Source: Triticum aestivum
Taxonomy: Eukaryota; Streptophyta; Magnoliopsida; Poales; Poaceae
Length of the DNA stretch: 64,000 nt
NCBI RefSeq assembly: GCF_018294505.1
Contig: NC_057800.1
Span: 178,374,353-178,438,352 of the forward strand
Direction of reading: 5' to 3'
Positions 41,908 to 54,629 of the stretch are shown one piece after another. Each line of letters opens with the position of its first letter. The stretch's first letter is position 1. A program made the position numbers and the translations under genes. A model generated the notes under the pieces. It was not told where the DNA came from. It did no database searches and saw only the letters and a program-made list of their open reading frames with translations.

Positions 41908-44900
41908 ATGGAAAGTAATTCTCTGAGGGGCTTGTTCGGGGTATCTTCACCCTGTCCAGTAGAGCAAAGAGTTGCTCCTCAACTTACTGAACCTATTAAT
42001 GAAACTCCTTTTGAATTTCCTGTGGCTATGATGGAAAAACTGCTAGCTAATCCTTTTACAAGAGATGGAACAAAACATCCTGATGAGCACTTAATATATG
42101 TGGATGAGGTTTGTGAATTATTTAAGCTTGCAGGTGTATCCGATGATGTTGCTAAGAAGAAGGTCTTTCCTTTATCTTTGAAGGAAGACGCATTGATATG
42201 GTATAGGCTATGTGATACGAGATCGTGGGACTATAAAAGATTGAAATTGGAATTTCATCAAAAGTATTACCCTATGCATCTTGTTCATCGTGATCGCAAT
42301 TATATATATAATTTCTGGCCTCGCGAAGGAGAAAGCATCGCTCAAGCTTGGGGGAGGCTTAAATCAATGTTATATTCATGCCCCAATCATGAGCTCCCGA
42401 GAGAAATAATTATGCAAAGTTTTTATGCTCGGCTTTCTGAAAACAATCGCAACATGCTCGATACTTCTTGTGCTGGCTCTTTTATGATGAAGACTATTGA
42501 ATTCGGATGGAATTTATTGGATAGAATTAAACGCAGCTCTGAAGATTGGGACCTCAACGAAGGTAAGGAGTCAAGTATGACACCTAAGTTTGATTGTGTT
42601 ACATCTTTTATGGATACCGATATTTTCCGTAAGTTTAGCACTAAATATGGACTTGATTCTGAGATAGTAGCTTTTTTCTGTGAATCTTTTGCTACTTATG
42701 TTGATCTCCCTAAGGAGAAGTGGTTTAAATATCATCCTCCCATAGAAGTAAAAGTAGCTGCACCTATTAAAGTAGAAGAAAAGACTGTCACTTATAATGA
42801 TCCTATTGTTCCTACTTCTTATATTGAGAAACCACCTTTCCCTGTTAGAATAAAGGATCATGCTAAAGCTTCAACTATTGTTCGTAAAAGCAATATTAGA
42901 ACTTATACACCTCCTGAGCAAGTTAAAGTAGAACCTAATATTGCTATTGTTAAAGATCTATTGTCTGATAATATTGATGGGCATGTTATTCAGTTCAAAG
43001 GTGAAACTGCTAGAATTGCTAAACCGTGTGATAAAGATAAACATAGACCTGTGGTAGGCGTGCCTGTTATTTCTGTTAAAATAGGAGATCATTGTTATCA
43101 TGGCTTATGTGATATGGGTGCTAGCGCTAGTGTTATACCTCATGACTTATACAAAGAAATTAAGAATGAAATGGCACCTGTTGAGTTAGTAGATATTGAT
43201 GTTACTATTAAACTTGCTAATAGAGATACTATTGCACCAATTGGAATTGTTAGAGATGTTGAAGTCTTGTGTGGGAAAACTAAATATCCTGCTGATTTTC
43301 TTGTTCTTACTTCTCCACAAGATAGATTTTGTCCCATTATATTTGGTAGACCCTTCTTAAATACTGTCAATGCTACCATAGACTGCACTAAGAATATTGT
43401 TACTATTGATTTGGATGATATGGTTCATGAGTTTAATTTCTCTAAATTTAGTAAAAAACATCGTGAGGAAGAATTACCTAGTAAGGATGAAATTATTGGT
43501 CTTGCTTCTATTGCCGTACCTCCTAGTGATCCTTTAGAACACTATTTGCTAGACCATGAAAATGATATGTTCATGAATGAAAGAAGGGAAATAGATGATG
43601 TATTCTTTAAACAGGAACATATTCTGCAACACAACTTGCCTGTTGAAATTTTAGGAGATCCTCCTCCACCCAAGGGTGATCCCGTGTTTGAGCTTAAACC
43701 TTTGCCTGATAATCTTAAATATGCTTATCTTGATGAAAAGAAGATATATCATGTTATTATTAGTGCTAACCTTTTAGAGCATGAAGAAGAAAGATTATTG
43801 AAAACTCTGAAGAAGCATCGTGCTGCTATTGGATATACTCTTGATGATCTTAAGGGCATTAGTCCCACTCTATGTCAACATAAAATAAATTTGGAAGCAG
43901 ATGCCAAACCAGTTCGTGATCCTCAACGACGTCTGAATCCTAAAATGACAGAAGTGGTAAGAAAAGAAATACTCAAGCTTCTGGAGGCAGGTATAATTTA
44001 TCCCATTGTTGATAGTGAGTGGGTAAGTCTTGTCCATTGTGTCCCTAAGAAGGGAGGTATTACTGTTGTTCCTAATGATAAAGATGAATTGATTCCACAA
44101 AGAATTATCACAGGTTATAGGATGGTAATTGATTTCCGCAAATTAAATAAAGCTACTAAGAAAGATCATTAACCCTTACCTTTTATTGATCAAATGCTAG
44201 AAAGATTATGCAAACATACACACTATTGCTTTCTAGATGGTTATTCTGGTTTCTCTCAAATACCTGTGTCGGCTAGAGATCAATCAAAGACTACTTTTAC
44301 ATGCCCTTTTGGTACTTTTGCTTATAGACGTATGCCTTTTGGTCTATGTAATGCACATGCTACCTTTCAAAGATGCATGATGGCTATATTCTCTGACTTT
44401 TGTGAAAAGATTTGTGAGGTTTTCATGGACGACTTTTCCGTCTATGGTTCCTCTTTTGATGATTGCTTGAGCAATCTTGATCGAGTTTTGCAGAGATGTG
44501 AAGAAACTAATCTTGTCTTGAATTGGGAAAAGTGCCACTATATGATTAATGAAGGTATTGTCTTGGGGCACAAAGTTTCTGAAAGAGGTATTGAAGTTGA
44601 TAAAGCCAAGGTTGATGCTATTGAAAAGATGCCATGTCCCAAGGACATCAAAGGTAAAGAAGTTTCCTTGGTCATGCCGGATTTTATAGGAGGTTCATTA
44701 AGGACTTCTCAAAAATTTCTCGGCCTCTAACTAATTTATTGCAAAAAGATATACCATTTGTCTTTGATGATGATTGTGTAGAAGCATTTGAAATACTTAA
44801 GAAAGCATTAGTCTCTGCACCTATTGTTCAGCCACCTGATTGGAATTTACCCTTTGAAATTATGTGTGATGCTAGTGATTATGTTGTAGGTGTTGTTCTA

Positions 44901-46638
44901 GGGCAAAGAGTTGATAAGAAATTAAATGTTATTCATTATGCTAGTAAGACTCTAGACAATGCTCAAAGAAATTATGCTACTACTGAAAAAGAGCTTTTTG
45001 CAGTTGTATTTGCTTGTGATAAGTTCAGACCTTATATTGTTGATTCTAAAGTAAATATTCACACTGATCATGCTGCTATTAAATACCTTATGGAAAAGAA
45101 AGATGCTAAACCTAGACTTATTAGATGGGTTCTCTTGCTACAAGAATTTGATTTGCATATTGTTGATAGAAAGGGAGCTGAGAACCCCGTTGCAGACAAC
45201 TTATCTAGGTTTATAAAATATTCTTGATGGCCCACTACCTATTAATGATGACTTTCTTGATGAATAATTAAATGTTATAAGTACTTCTCGTAGTACTCCT
45301 TGGTATGCTGATTATGCTAATTATATTGTTGCTAAGTTTATACCACCTAGCTTCACATACCAACAAAAGAAAAAGCTCTTCTATGATTTGAAACATTACT
45401 TTTGGGATGACCCACATCTTTATAAAGAAGGAGTAGATGATGTTATTAGACGTTGTGTGCCTGAGCATGAACAGGAACAGATCCTACGCAAGTGTCATTC
45501 CGAGTCTTATGGAGGACACCACGCTGGAGATAGAACTGCACATAAGGTATTGCAATCTGGTTTTTATTGGCCTACTCTCTTCAAGGATGCCCGTAAGTTT
45601 GTCTTGTCATGTGATGAATGTCAAAGAATTGGTAATATTAGTAGACGTCAAGAAATGCCTATGAATTATTCTCTTGTTATTGAACCGTTTGATGTTTGGG
45701 GATTTGATTATATGGGACCTTTTCCTGCCTCTAATGGATATACACATATTTTAGTTGCAGTTGATTACGTTACTAAGTGGGTAGAAGCTATTCCAACTAG
45801 TAGTGCTGATCATAACACTTCTATCAAAATGCTTAAGGAAGTTATTTTTCCGAGGTTTGGAGTCCCTAGATATTTAATGATTGATGGTGGTCCACACTTT
45901 ATTCATGGTGCTTTCTGTAAAATGCTTGCTAAATATGATGTTAATCATAGAATTGCATCTCCTTATCATCCACGGTCTAGTGGTCAAGTAGAATTGAGAA
46001 ATAGAGAGCTCAAATTAATTTTGCAAAAGACTGTTAATAGGTCTAGAAAGAATTGGTCCAAGAAACTTGATGATGCATTATGGGCATATAGAACTGCATA
46101 CAAAAATTCTATGGGTATGTCTCCATATAAAATGGTATATGGAAAAGCATGTCACTTACCTCTCGAACTAGAACATAAGGCATATTGGGCTATTAAAGAG
46201 CTCAACTATGATTTCAAACTTGCCGGTGAGAAGAGGTTATTTGATATTAGCTCACTTGATGAATGGAGAACCCAAGCATATGAAAATGCCAAGTTGTTTA
46301 AAGAAAAAGTTAAAAGATGGCATGACAAAAGGATACAAAAGCATGAGTTTAATGTAAGTGATTATGTATTGCTATACAACTCCCGTTTAAGATTTTTTGC
46401 AGGAAAACTTCTCTCTAAATGGGAAGGCCCCTATGTTATCGAGGAGGTCTATCGTTCCGGTGCAATAAAAATCAACAACTTCGAAGGCACAAATCCGAAG
46501 GTGGTAAACGGTCAAAGAATCAAACATTATATCTCAGGTAATCCCATGAATGTTGAAACCAATATTATTGAAACCGTAACCCCGGAGGAATACATAAGGG
46601 ACACTTTTCGGAATGTTTCAGGCTCCGAAAGGGAATAG
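41908..46638 (+). pseudogene. Athila-like gag-pol polyprotein with stop and frameshifts
   Basis: ATG at 41908. Gag (about residues 1-230) includes YNFWPREGESIAQAWGRLKS. Protease carries LCDMGASASVIPHDLY (Asp near 402) and ILGRPFLNT-like IIFGRPFLNTV. Reverse transcriptase starts KLLEAGIIYPI and continues with VIDFRKLNKATKKDH. A TAA at 44170-44172 then interrupts it. The frame resumes with CFLDGYSGFSQI, RMPFGLCNAHATFQR and the catalytic FMDDFSVYG (44421-44432). A frameshift near 44650 precedes RNase H ([30 protein letters not shown]). After a TGA at about 45225 and a TAA near 45266, integrase follows: a CHH zinc region, GFDYMGPFP, YLMIDGGPHF and SGQVELRNREL hold the D,D,E triad. A GPY motif (KWEGPYVIEEVYRSG) ends it. 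Confidence 0.93.
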
Positions 46639-48787
46639 GTATGTGGTACGGTAAGTAAACCGACTCCAAAACAATTTCTAAGGCAATATTTCTCCGTTTT
46701 GGAATATTTAGAAAAATAGAAAAATAAGTAGCAGTCCGGGAAGGACACGAGGGCCCCACGAGGGTGGTGGGCGCGCCCTACCCCCCTGGGCACGCCCCCC
46801 TACCTCGTGAGCACCTCGTGTGCCTTCCGGACTCCATTTTCTTGCACGTTACGTATTTTGGTCGGTAAAAATTCATTATATATTCTCCCGAAGGTTTTGA
46901 CTCCCGTATCACGCAAAAATCTCCTGTTTTTGCTTTGAGCTGTTTTTCTGACAGATCTAGGTTATCATGACGGCCCCAAGCGCCTCCAAGGACAAGTTCT
47001 TCGAGAAGATCGAGCACCTCCAAGCCCAAGTCTATGACCTTCAAAACCAAAACTGTGAGTATGAATATAGATTCAATAGAATGAGTTTGGCTGCAGATTT
47101 GAGGATTCCGGAGACTCGATCATCTTTCTATGATGGTGAACCTATGTCTTGGAAGATGGATGACAAGCCCGCATCATCAACAACACCTCCACCGTCTCCT
47201 CCAACAAAGAAGAATTGAGTATCTGGGTATGGGCACTCCCCTTGGCAACTGCCAAGCTTGGGGGAGGTGCCCCAGTATCGTATCACAATCACAACTCCTA
47301 TCTTTACCGTTTTTCTTAGTTCGATCCTATTAGTAGTATCTTGATCTAGTAGAATAAAGTTTATGGCATGATCTAGTTTTGAGTTTTGCTTTATGATCTC
47401 TCTTTGTAATTGAGTCCGTGAGTTATATATAATAAAGATTAGTGTTGAGTTAAGGGCCTGATTATTTTGCCATGATCTTGGGTGAATAAAAGAAAAGAGG
47501 AAAAGAATAAAAAGAAACAACAAGTTCATATTGATCTTATTGAGAGTAATGACTTCACATAGAAAGAGTATGATGATTAAAAGTTGTTGGGAGTTGGCAG
47601 ACATAGCTTTGGTCATTGTTGCAATTAATAGGAAGTAATAAGGAAAGAGAGGTTTCACATATAGATATATTATCATTGAGATCTTTTATGATTGGGAGCA
47701 CTCATTAAAATATGACATGCTAAAGAGTTGATGTTGGACAAGGAAGACAACGTAATGAGTTATGTCTTTCTTATATCTGAGATAAAGTATGTTGTCATGG
47801 TTCCTCTAACTTGTTGAGCTTGCCTTTCCCCCTCATGCTAGCCAAATTCTCAGCACCAAGTAGAAATACTACTTATGCTTCCAAATATCCCTAAACCAGT
47901 TTTGCCATGAGAGTCCACCATATCTACCTATGGATTGAGCAAGATCCTTCAAGTAAGTTGTCATCGGTGCAAAGCAATAAAAACTGCTCTAAATATGTAT
48001 GATTGATTGGTGTGGGAGAAATAAGCTTTATATGATCTTGTGATGTGGAAGTAATAAAAGCGACGGACTGCATAATAAAGGTTCACATCACAAGGGGCAA
48101 TACAAAGTGACGTTCTTTCGCATTGAGATTTTATGCATCCAACCATAAAAGCGCATGGCAACCCCTGCTTCCCTCTGTGAAGGGCATATCCTTTATTATT
48201 ATCTTCTACCTTATGCAAGAGTCATGGTGATCTCCACCTTTTCTTTTTCATTTTATCCTTTGGCAAGCTCAGCATGTTGGAAAGAACATGATATATATAT
48301 CTAATTGGATGTGGGGGAGCATGAACCATTATTGTTGACATTACCCTTGAGGTAAAAGGTTGTGGGGCAAAACTATAAGCCCCTATCTTTCTCTGTGTCC
48401 GATTAAAACTCCGTAACCACAAGTATTGCGTGAGTGTTAGCAATCATGAAGGACTAGATGATAGTTGAGTATGTGGACTTGCTTTTTAGCTCTGACATAG
48501 ACTCTTTCCGATGTTATGATAAATTGCAATTGCTTCAATGACCGAGATTATAGTTTGTTGGAGCCCAATAAGGTTTATGATTTATACTTTTGCACTGTGA
48601 ATAGATCATCACTTGAACATAAGTAATCATATGACAAAATCTATATATGTTGCTGTTATGGGAATAATCATGATGCCTTCCTGTCTGTATTTTATTTTTA
48701 TCGACGCCTCTACCTCTAAACATGATGACATATTTATTGTTATCGGCTTTTCGCTTGAGGACAAGCGAGGTCTAATCTTGGGGGAGT
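46639..48787 (+). other. Long 3' untranslated region of the Athila-like gypsy
   Basis: Between integrase and the 3' LTR are a GC-rich tract near 46740-46810 that resembles part of the LTR, a small frame (46967-47218) and AT-rich sequence. The polypurine-like CTTGGGGGAG directly precedes the 3' LTR. A second CTTGGGGGAGG occurs at about 47258. No envelope domain is recognisable. Confidence 0.7.
46967..47218 (+). CDS. Small 83-residue ORF downstream of integrase
   Basis: Starts MTAPSASKDKFFEKIEHLQA with a short coiled-coil-like segment, then SSFYDGEPMSWKMDDKP and a Pro/Ser/Thr-rich, Lys-ending tail. It has no domain I recognise. Many gypsy elements of this type carry small frames here; whether it is translated is unknown. 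Confidence 0.35.
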   Translation: MTAPSASKDKFFEKIEHLQAQVYDLQNQNCEYEYRFNRMSLAADLRIPETRSSFYDGEPMSWKMDDKPASSTTPPPSPPTKKN

Positions 48788-50295
48788 TGATACGTCCATT
48801 TTGCATCATGCTTTTATATCGATATTTATCGCATTATGGAATGTTATTTCACTTTATGTCAAAATACTTATGGCTATTCTCTCTTATTTTACAAGGTTTA
48901 CATAAAGAGGGAGAATGCCGGCAGCTCGAATTCTGGGCTAGAAAAGGAGCAAATATTAGAGGCCTATTCTGCGCAACTCCAAAAGTCCTGAAACTTCACG
49001 GGACATCTTAAAAGAAATAAAGAAAAATCCTTGCCAAAGATGAAGTCCAGGGCACCCACACCCTTCTCACGAGGGTGGGGGCGCCCCCCCCCCCTAGGGC
49101 GCGCCCCCCTACCTCGTGGGCCCCCTGGTGGGTCTCCGACGTCCATCTTCTCCTATATGAAGTCTTTCGATGAGAAAAAATAAGAAGCAACCTTTCGGGA
49201 CGAGACTCTGCCGCCATGAGGCGGAACCAATCTAGAGCTCCGGCAGGGCTGTTCTGCCGGGGAAACTTCCCTCCGGGAGGGGGAAATCATCACCATCATC
49301 ATCACCAACGCTCCTCTCATCGGGAGAGGGCAATCTCCATCAACATCTTCACCAGCAACATCTCATCTCCAAACCCTAGTTTATCTCTTGTATCCAATTC
49401 TTGTCTCAAAGTCCGGGATTGGTGCTAGTAGGTTGCTAGTAGTGTTGATTACTCCTTGTAGTTGATGCTAGTTGGTTTATTTGGTGGAAGATCATATGTT
49501 CAGATCCTTTATGCATATTATTACCCCTCTGATTATGAACATGAATATGCTTTGTGAGTAATTATGTTTGTTCCTGAGGACAAGGGAGAAGTCTTGCTAT
49601 TAGTAGTCATGTGAATTTGGTATTCGTTTGATATTTTGATAAGATGTATGTTGTCTAGCCTCTAGTGGTGTTATGTGAACGTCGACTACATAACACTTCA
49701 CCATTATTTGGGCCTAGAGGAAGGCATTGGGAAGTAATAAGTAGATGATGGGTTGCTAGAGTGACAAAAGCTTAAACCCTAGTTTATGCGTTGCTTCGTA
49801 AGGGGCTGATTTGGATCCATATGTTTCATGCTATGGTTAGGTTTACCTTAATACTTTTGTTGTATTTGCGGATGCTTGCAATAGAGGTTAATCATAAGTG
49901 GGATGCTTGTTCAAGTAAGAACAGCACCCAAGCACCGGTCCACCCACATATCAAATTATCAAAGTATCTAACGCGAATCATATGAACGTGATGAAAACTA
50001 GCTTGACGATATTCCCATGTGTCCTCGGGAGCGCTTTTCCTATTATAAGAGTTTGTTTCGGCTTGTCCTTTGCTACAAAAAGGATTGGGCCACCTTGCTG
50101 CACTTTATTTACTTTTGTCACTTGTTGCTCGTTACAATTTACCTTATTACAAAACTATCTGTTACCACTTATTTCAGTACTTGCAGAGAATACCTTGCTG
50201 AAAACCGCTTATCATTTCCTTCTGCTCCTCGTTGGGTTCGACACTCTTACTTATCGAAAGGACTATGATAGATCCCCTATACTTGTGGGTCATCA
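48788..50295 (+). repeat. 3' LTR of the Athila-like gypsy
   Basis: Matches 40321-41801 closely, with a G/C-rich insertion near 49083-49125. It begins after the polypurine-like GGGGGAGT. Confidence 0.95.
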
Positions 50296-51156
50296 ATCAT
50301 CATGTGGTGTCTCGGCACGACGAACTTTGGCAACGGTGCATACACATGGAGAACACTTGTATCTTGGAATTTAGTGAGAGATCATCTTATAATGCTACCG
50401 TCAATCAAGCAGAATAAGATGCATAAAGGATAAACACCACATGCAATCAATATAAGTGATATGATATGGCCATCATCATCTTGTGCCTATGATCTCCATC
50501 TCCAAAGCACCGTCATGATCACCATCGTCACCGGCTTGACACCTTGATCTCCATCGAAGCATCGTTGTCGTCATGCCAACTATTGCCTCCATGACTATCG
50601 CTACCGCTTAGTAATAAAGTAAAGCAATTACAGGGCGATTGCATTGCATACAATAAAGCGGCAACCATATGGCTCCTGCCAGTTGCTGATAACTCCGTTA
50701 CAAAACATGATCATCTCATACAATAAAATATAGTATCATGTCTTGACCATATCACATCACAACATGCCCTGCAAAAACAAGTTAGACGTTCTCTACTTTG
50801 TTGTTGCATATTTTACATGGCTGCTACAGGCTGAGCAAGAACCGTTCTTACCTACGCATCAAAACCACAACAATATTTCATCAAGTTAGTGTTGTTTTAA
50901 CCTTCAACAAGGACCGGGCGTAGTCACATTCGGTTCAACTAAAGTTGGAGAAACTGACACCCGCCAGCCACCTGTGTGCGAAGCACGTCGGTAGACTGGA
51001 CCAGTCTCGCGTAAGCGTACGCGTAATGTCGGTCCGGGCCGCTTCATCCAACAATACCGCCGAACCAAAGTATGACATGTTGGTAAGCAGTGTGACTTGT
51101 ATCGCCCACAACTCACTTGTATTCTACTCGCGCATATAACATCTACGTATAAACCT
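50296..51156 (-). other. Copia 5' leader, resumed after the nested element
   Basis: After the ATCAT copy the copia leader continues to its primer-binding site. It is AT-rich with short frames and no recognisable protein. Confidence 0.6.
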
Positions 51157-51169
51157 GGCTCTGGTACCA
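51157..51169 (-). other. Copia primer-binding site (initiator tRNA-Met type)
   Basis: On the minus strand TGGTACCAGAGCC directly follows the LTR end; it differs by one base from the common TGGTATCAGAGC site complementary to initiator tRNA-Met. Confidence 0.8.
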
Positions 51170-51170
51170 C

Positions 51171-52901
51171 TGTTGGGGAACGTTTCAAAAAAATTCCTAC
51201 GCACACGCAAGATCATGGTGATGCATAGTAACGAGAGGGAAGAGTATCGTCCATGTACCCTCGTAGACCATAAGCAGAAGCGTTATGAGAATGCGGTTGA
51301 TGTAGTCGTACGTCTTCACGATCCGACCGATCCAAGTACCGAACGCACGGCACCTCTGAGTTCAGCACACGTTCAGCTCAATGACGTCCCACGAACTCTG
51401 ATCCAGCAGAGCTTCATGGGAGAGTTCCGTCAGCAAGACGGCGTGATGACGGTGGTGATGTTGCTACCGATGCAGGGCTTCTCCTAAGCACTGCTACGAT
51501 ATGATCAAGGTGGATTATGGTGGAGGGGGGCACCACACACGGCTAAGGGATCAATGATCAACTTGTGTGTTCTAGGGTGCCCCCTGCCCCCGTATATAAA
51601 GGAGCAAGGGGGGAGGCCGGCCGGCCCTCCTAGGGCGCACCAGGAGGAGGAGTCATCCTCCTAGTAGGAGTAGGACTCCCCTTTCCTACTCCTACTAGGA
51701 GGAGGAAAGGAAGGGGGAAGGGGAGAAGGAAGGAGAGGGAGGAAAGGAGGAAAGGGGGCCGGCCCCCTAGTCCAATTCGGTTTGGGCTAGGGGGTCCGCG
51801 CGCCCTGCCTCCTCTCTTCCACCACTTGGCCCATGAGGCCCAATACTTCTTCCCCGTATTCCCGTAACTCCCCGGTACTCCGAAAAATACCCGAATCACT
51901 CAGAACCTTTTCGGTGTCCCAATATAGTGGTCCAATATATCGATCTTTACGTCTCGACCATTTCGAGACTCCTTGTCATGTCCCCGATCTCATCCGAGAC
52001 TCCGAACTACCTTCGGTACATCAAAACACATAAACTCATAACACCGATCGTCACCGAACGTTAAGCGTGCGGACCCTACGGGTCTGAGAACTATGTAGAC
52101 ATGAACGAGACACGTCTCCGGTAAATAACCAATAGCGGAACCTAGATGTTCATATTGGCTCCTACATATTCTACAAAGATCTTTATCGGTCAAACCGCAT
52201 AACAACATATGTTGTTCCCTTTGTCATAGGTATGTTACTTGCCCGAGATTCGATAGTCGGTATCTCAGTACCTAGTTCAATCTCGTTACCGGCAAGTCTC
52301 TTTACTCGTTTCGTAATGCACTATCCAGCAACTAACTCATTAGTTGTATTGCTTGCAAGGCTTATAGTGATGTGCATTACCGCGAGGGCCCAGAGATACC
52401 TCTCTGACAATCGGAGTGACAAATCCTAATCTCGATCTATGCCAACTCAACAAGTACCATCGGAGACACCTGTAGAGAACCTTTATAATCACCCAGTTAC
52501 GTTGTGACATTTGGTAGCACACAAAGTGTTCCTCCGGTAATCGGGAGTTGCATAATCTCATAGTCATAGGAACATGTACAAGTCATGAAGAAAGCAATAG
52601 CAGTAAACTAAAACGATCAAGTGCTAAGCTAACGGAATGGGTCAAGTCAATCACATCATTCTCCTAATGATGTGATCCAGTTCATCAAATGACAACTCAT
52701 ATCTATGGTTAGGAAAAATAACCATCTTTGATTAACGAGCTAGTCAAGTAGAGGCATACTAGTGACATTCTGTTTGCCTATGTATTCACACATGTATTAT
52801 GTTTTCAGTTAATACAATTCTAGCATGAATAATAAACATTTATCATGAAATAAAGAAATAAATAATAACTTTATTATTGCCTCTAGCGCATATTTCCTTC
52901 A
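51171..52901 (-). repeat. 5' LTR of the copia element (right side)
   Basis: It runs, on the minus strand, from TGAAGGAAATATGCGC (52901) to CGTTCCCCAACA (51171). It matches the 34212-35944 LTR throughout with scattered differences and includes the same hairpin. Confidence 0.92.
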
Positions 52902-52906
52902 TCTCT
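52902..52906. repeat. Target-site duplication of the copia element, right (TCTCT)
   Basis: TCTCT follows the LTR end TTCCTTCA and matches 34207-34211. Confidence 0.85.
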
Positions 52907-54450
52907 GTCTTCGGAGGTGCCAGGGTCGCTGATGTTGTTGCTTCTACGAGCTAGCCAACTGTCTTCTCCCGCGCAAAAGCGGGTCATGAGTGCAGTAAGA
53001 ATTGCCATGGACTTCGGTTTTTCTTGGCCGAGGTGTCGGGCAAGCCATTCGTCACGGATGCTGTGTTTAAAGGCCGCAAGGGCTTAGGCGTCCGGACAAT
53101 CGACAATTTGGTTCTTTTTAATTAAGAACATAGTCCAGAGTTTTTGGGCTGACTCTCCGGGTTGCTGGACTATATGACTAAGGTCATCGGCGTTTGGAGG
53201 CCAGACATATGTACCTTGGAAGTTGTCTCGAAAGGCATCTTCCAAATCTTCCCAGCTACCAATGGAGTTCTCTGGGAGGCTGTTTAACCAGTGCCGCGCT
53301 GGTCCTTTCAGTTTTAAGGGGAGGTATTTGATGGCATGGAGATCGTCACAACGAGCCATATGGATATGGAGAAGGAAATCTTCAATCCATACCGCAGGAT
53401 CTGTCGTGTCGTCGTATGATTCGATGCTTACGGGTTTAATCCCTTCCAGGAACTGGTGCTGCATTACCTCATCGGTAAAGCATAAGGGGTGTGCGGCGCC
53501 TCTGTATCGGGCAACGTCACGACAGAGTTCGGATGACATCTGTATGCGGTTTTCTGCCCTGGTGGGGTTATGCCTATCACACTAGACCTGATGGTCATCT
53601 TCTTGCGTTGGGGCACGCCCCCTTGATCCATAGATAGATCTAGCTTGACCTGCTCTATTGTCTAGGTCTTGTCTTAGGTCGTAGGTGTATCCTGGAGCCT
53701 TTGTCTCTCTGCCTCTACGGCCTAGGTGGTGCGGGTTGGTGTTCGGCGTAGATGGCCACTTTATCTTGCCCACGTGGTGGCCGGTCTGGTTCATCAGCGC
53801 GTTCATGTCTTGACGGTATTGGCTCGAGGGCCTCGTCGTCAAATTGTGGTAGTAGCCGACGCTTCAGGTAACTCTTTGTTGGGCATTGGAGGCCATATTC
53901 TTCGGCAGCTAGGACCTGGGTCCATCTGTCATTGAGTGTATCCTGTTCGGCTTGGAGCTGTTGCTGCTTCTTTTTTAGGCTTCTCGCAGTTGCGATTAGT
54001 TGGCGCTTAAAGCGCTCCTGCTCGATGGGTTCCTCTGGCATGATGAAATCTTCGTTGCCGAGGCTGACATCATCCTCTGAGACCGGTAGATGTTGCTATC
54101 TACGAATCCACGTTCCCGACCAGATCGTCGGGGTTAACTTGCTCCTCCTCCCCATCATCCTGTTCGGATGAGGGCTCGACGGGGGCTTCGCGGTCTTCAG
54201 CGTTCTCTGGAGTGTTATTGTCTCCGGTGCCGGTATTACTGTCTTTTTCACGACTCAATTTTGAGCGGTGTCGCTGGCGTCGACGCTTCGGTGGTGCCTC
54301 AGCAGGTTTGTCCTCAACCGGATCCTTCCTGCCTTCGCCGTCATTCTCTTTGGGTGTATCCACCATATACACGTCGTATGTGGAGGTGGTCGTCCAACGC
54401 CCGGTAAACGGCGGGTCTTGGCCTTGTTCGTCTCCGGCATCATCGTCCAT
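52907..54450 (-). pseudogene. gag of the outer gypsy element, N-terminal to capsid
   Basis: On the minus strand, 54450-54100 encodes a charged N-terminal part (DGEEEQVNPDDLV). 54041-53715 and 53842-53582 hold a basic, Gln-rich helix (LKKKQQQLQAEQ) in two frames, so a frameshift is likely near 53780. 53539-53084 is the Retrotrans_gag-type capsid (AVWIEDFLLHIHMARCDDLH, LKGPARHWLNSLPENSIGSW, AFRDNFQGTY). A TAA near 53084 is followed in frame by FKHSIRDEWLARHLGQ, down to 52907. There the copia element cuts it; it continues at 34211-33613. Confidence 0.8.
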
Positions 54451-54629
54451 GTCGTTGATGTCTTCGAAGGTGTAATCCAGTATGTCGGTTAAGTCCTCGA
54501 TGGTGGCTATGAAGTGGGTGGTGGGTGGAACGTAAAATTCCCTGCTCTCAACCCTTAATCCGGGCTGGGCGTAGTTCAGAGGTGATCCCTCTGTAATGGC
54601 GAGCGATCACATTAAGTCTAGAGCCTCGT

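Larger units (their letters stand above)
40321..50295 (+). mobile_element. Athila-like Ty3/gypsy retrotransposon nested in copia
   Basis: A 9,975-base element with LTRs of 1,481 and 1,508 bases, a TGGCGCC-type primer-binding site and a perfect ATCAT duplication. The polyprotein order is gag, protease, reverse transcriptase, RNase H, integrase. LTRs (TGATACGTCC...GGGTCATCA) are very similar to each other. It has a small frame after integrase. It inserted into the copia 5' leader and is the youngest layer of the nest here. Gag phrases such as NFWPREGESIAQAW and integrase phrases place it near Athila. Confidence 0.95.
34212..52901 (-). mobile_element. Ty1/copia retrotransposon, minus strand, with nested gypsy element
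   Basis: Two LTRs of about 1.73 kb bound the element. The perfect duplication TCTCT flanks it. Inside, on the minus strand, lie a tRNA-Met-type primer-binding site, gag, protease, integrase and reverse transcriptase-RNase H. The order integrase before reverse transcriptase defines Ty1/copia. Excluding the 10-kb gypsy insertion (40321-50295) it is about 8.7 kb. LTR ends (TGAAGGAAATATGC- and -CGTTCCCCAACA) resemble those of Triticeae BARE/Angela-like copia families, but the subfamily was not determined. Several stops and a frameshift in gag mean it is dead. Confidence 0.9.

Noticed and set aside
46639..48787. Envelope gene of the Athila-like element
   Set aside because: Only an 83-residue frame without a signal peptide or membrane segment is present.
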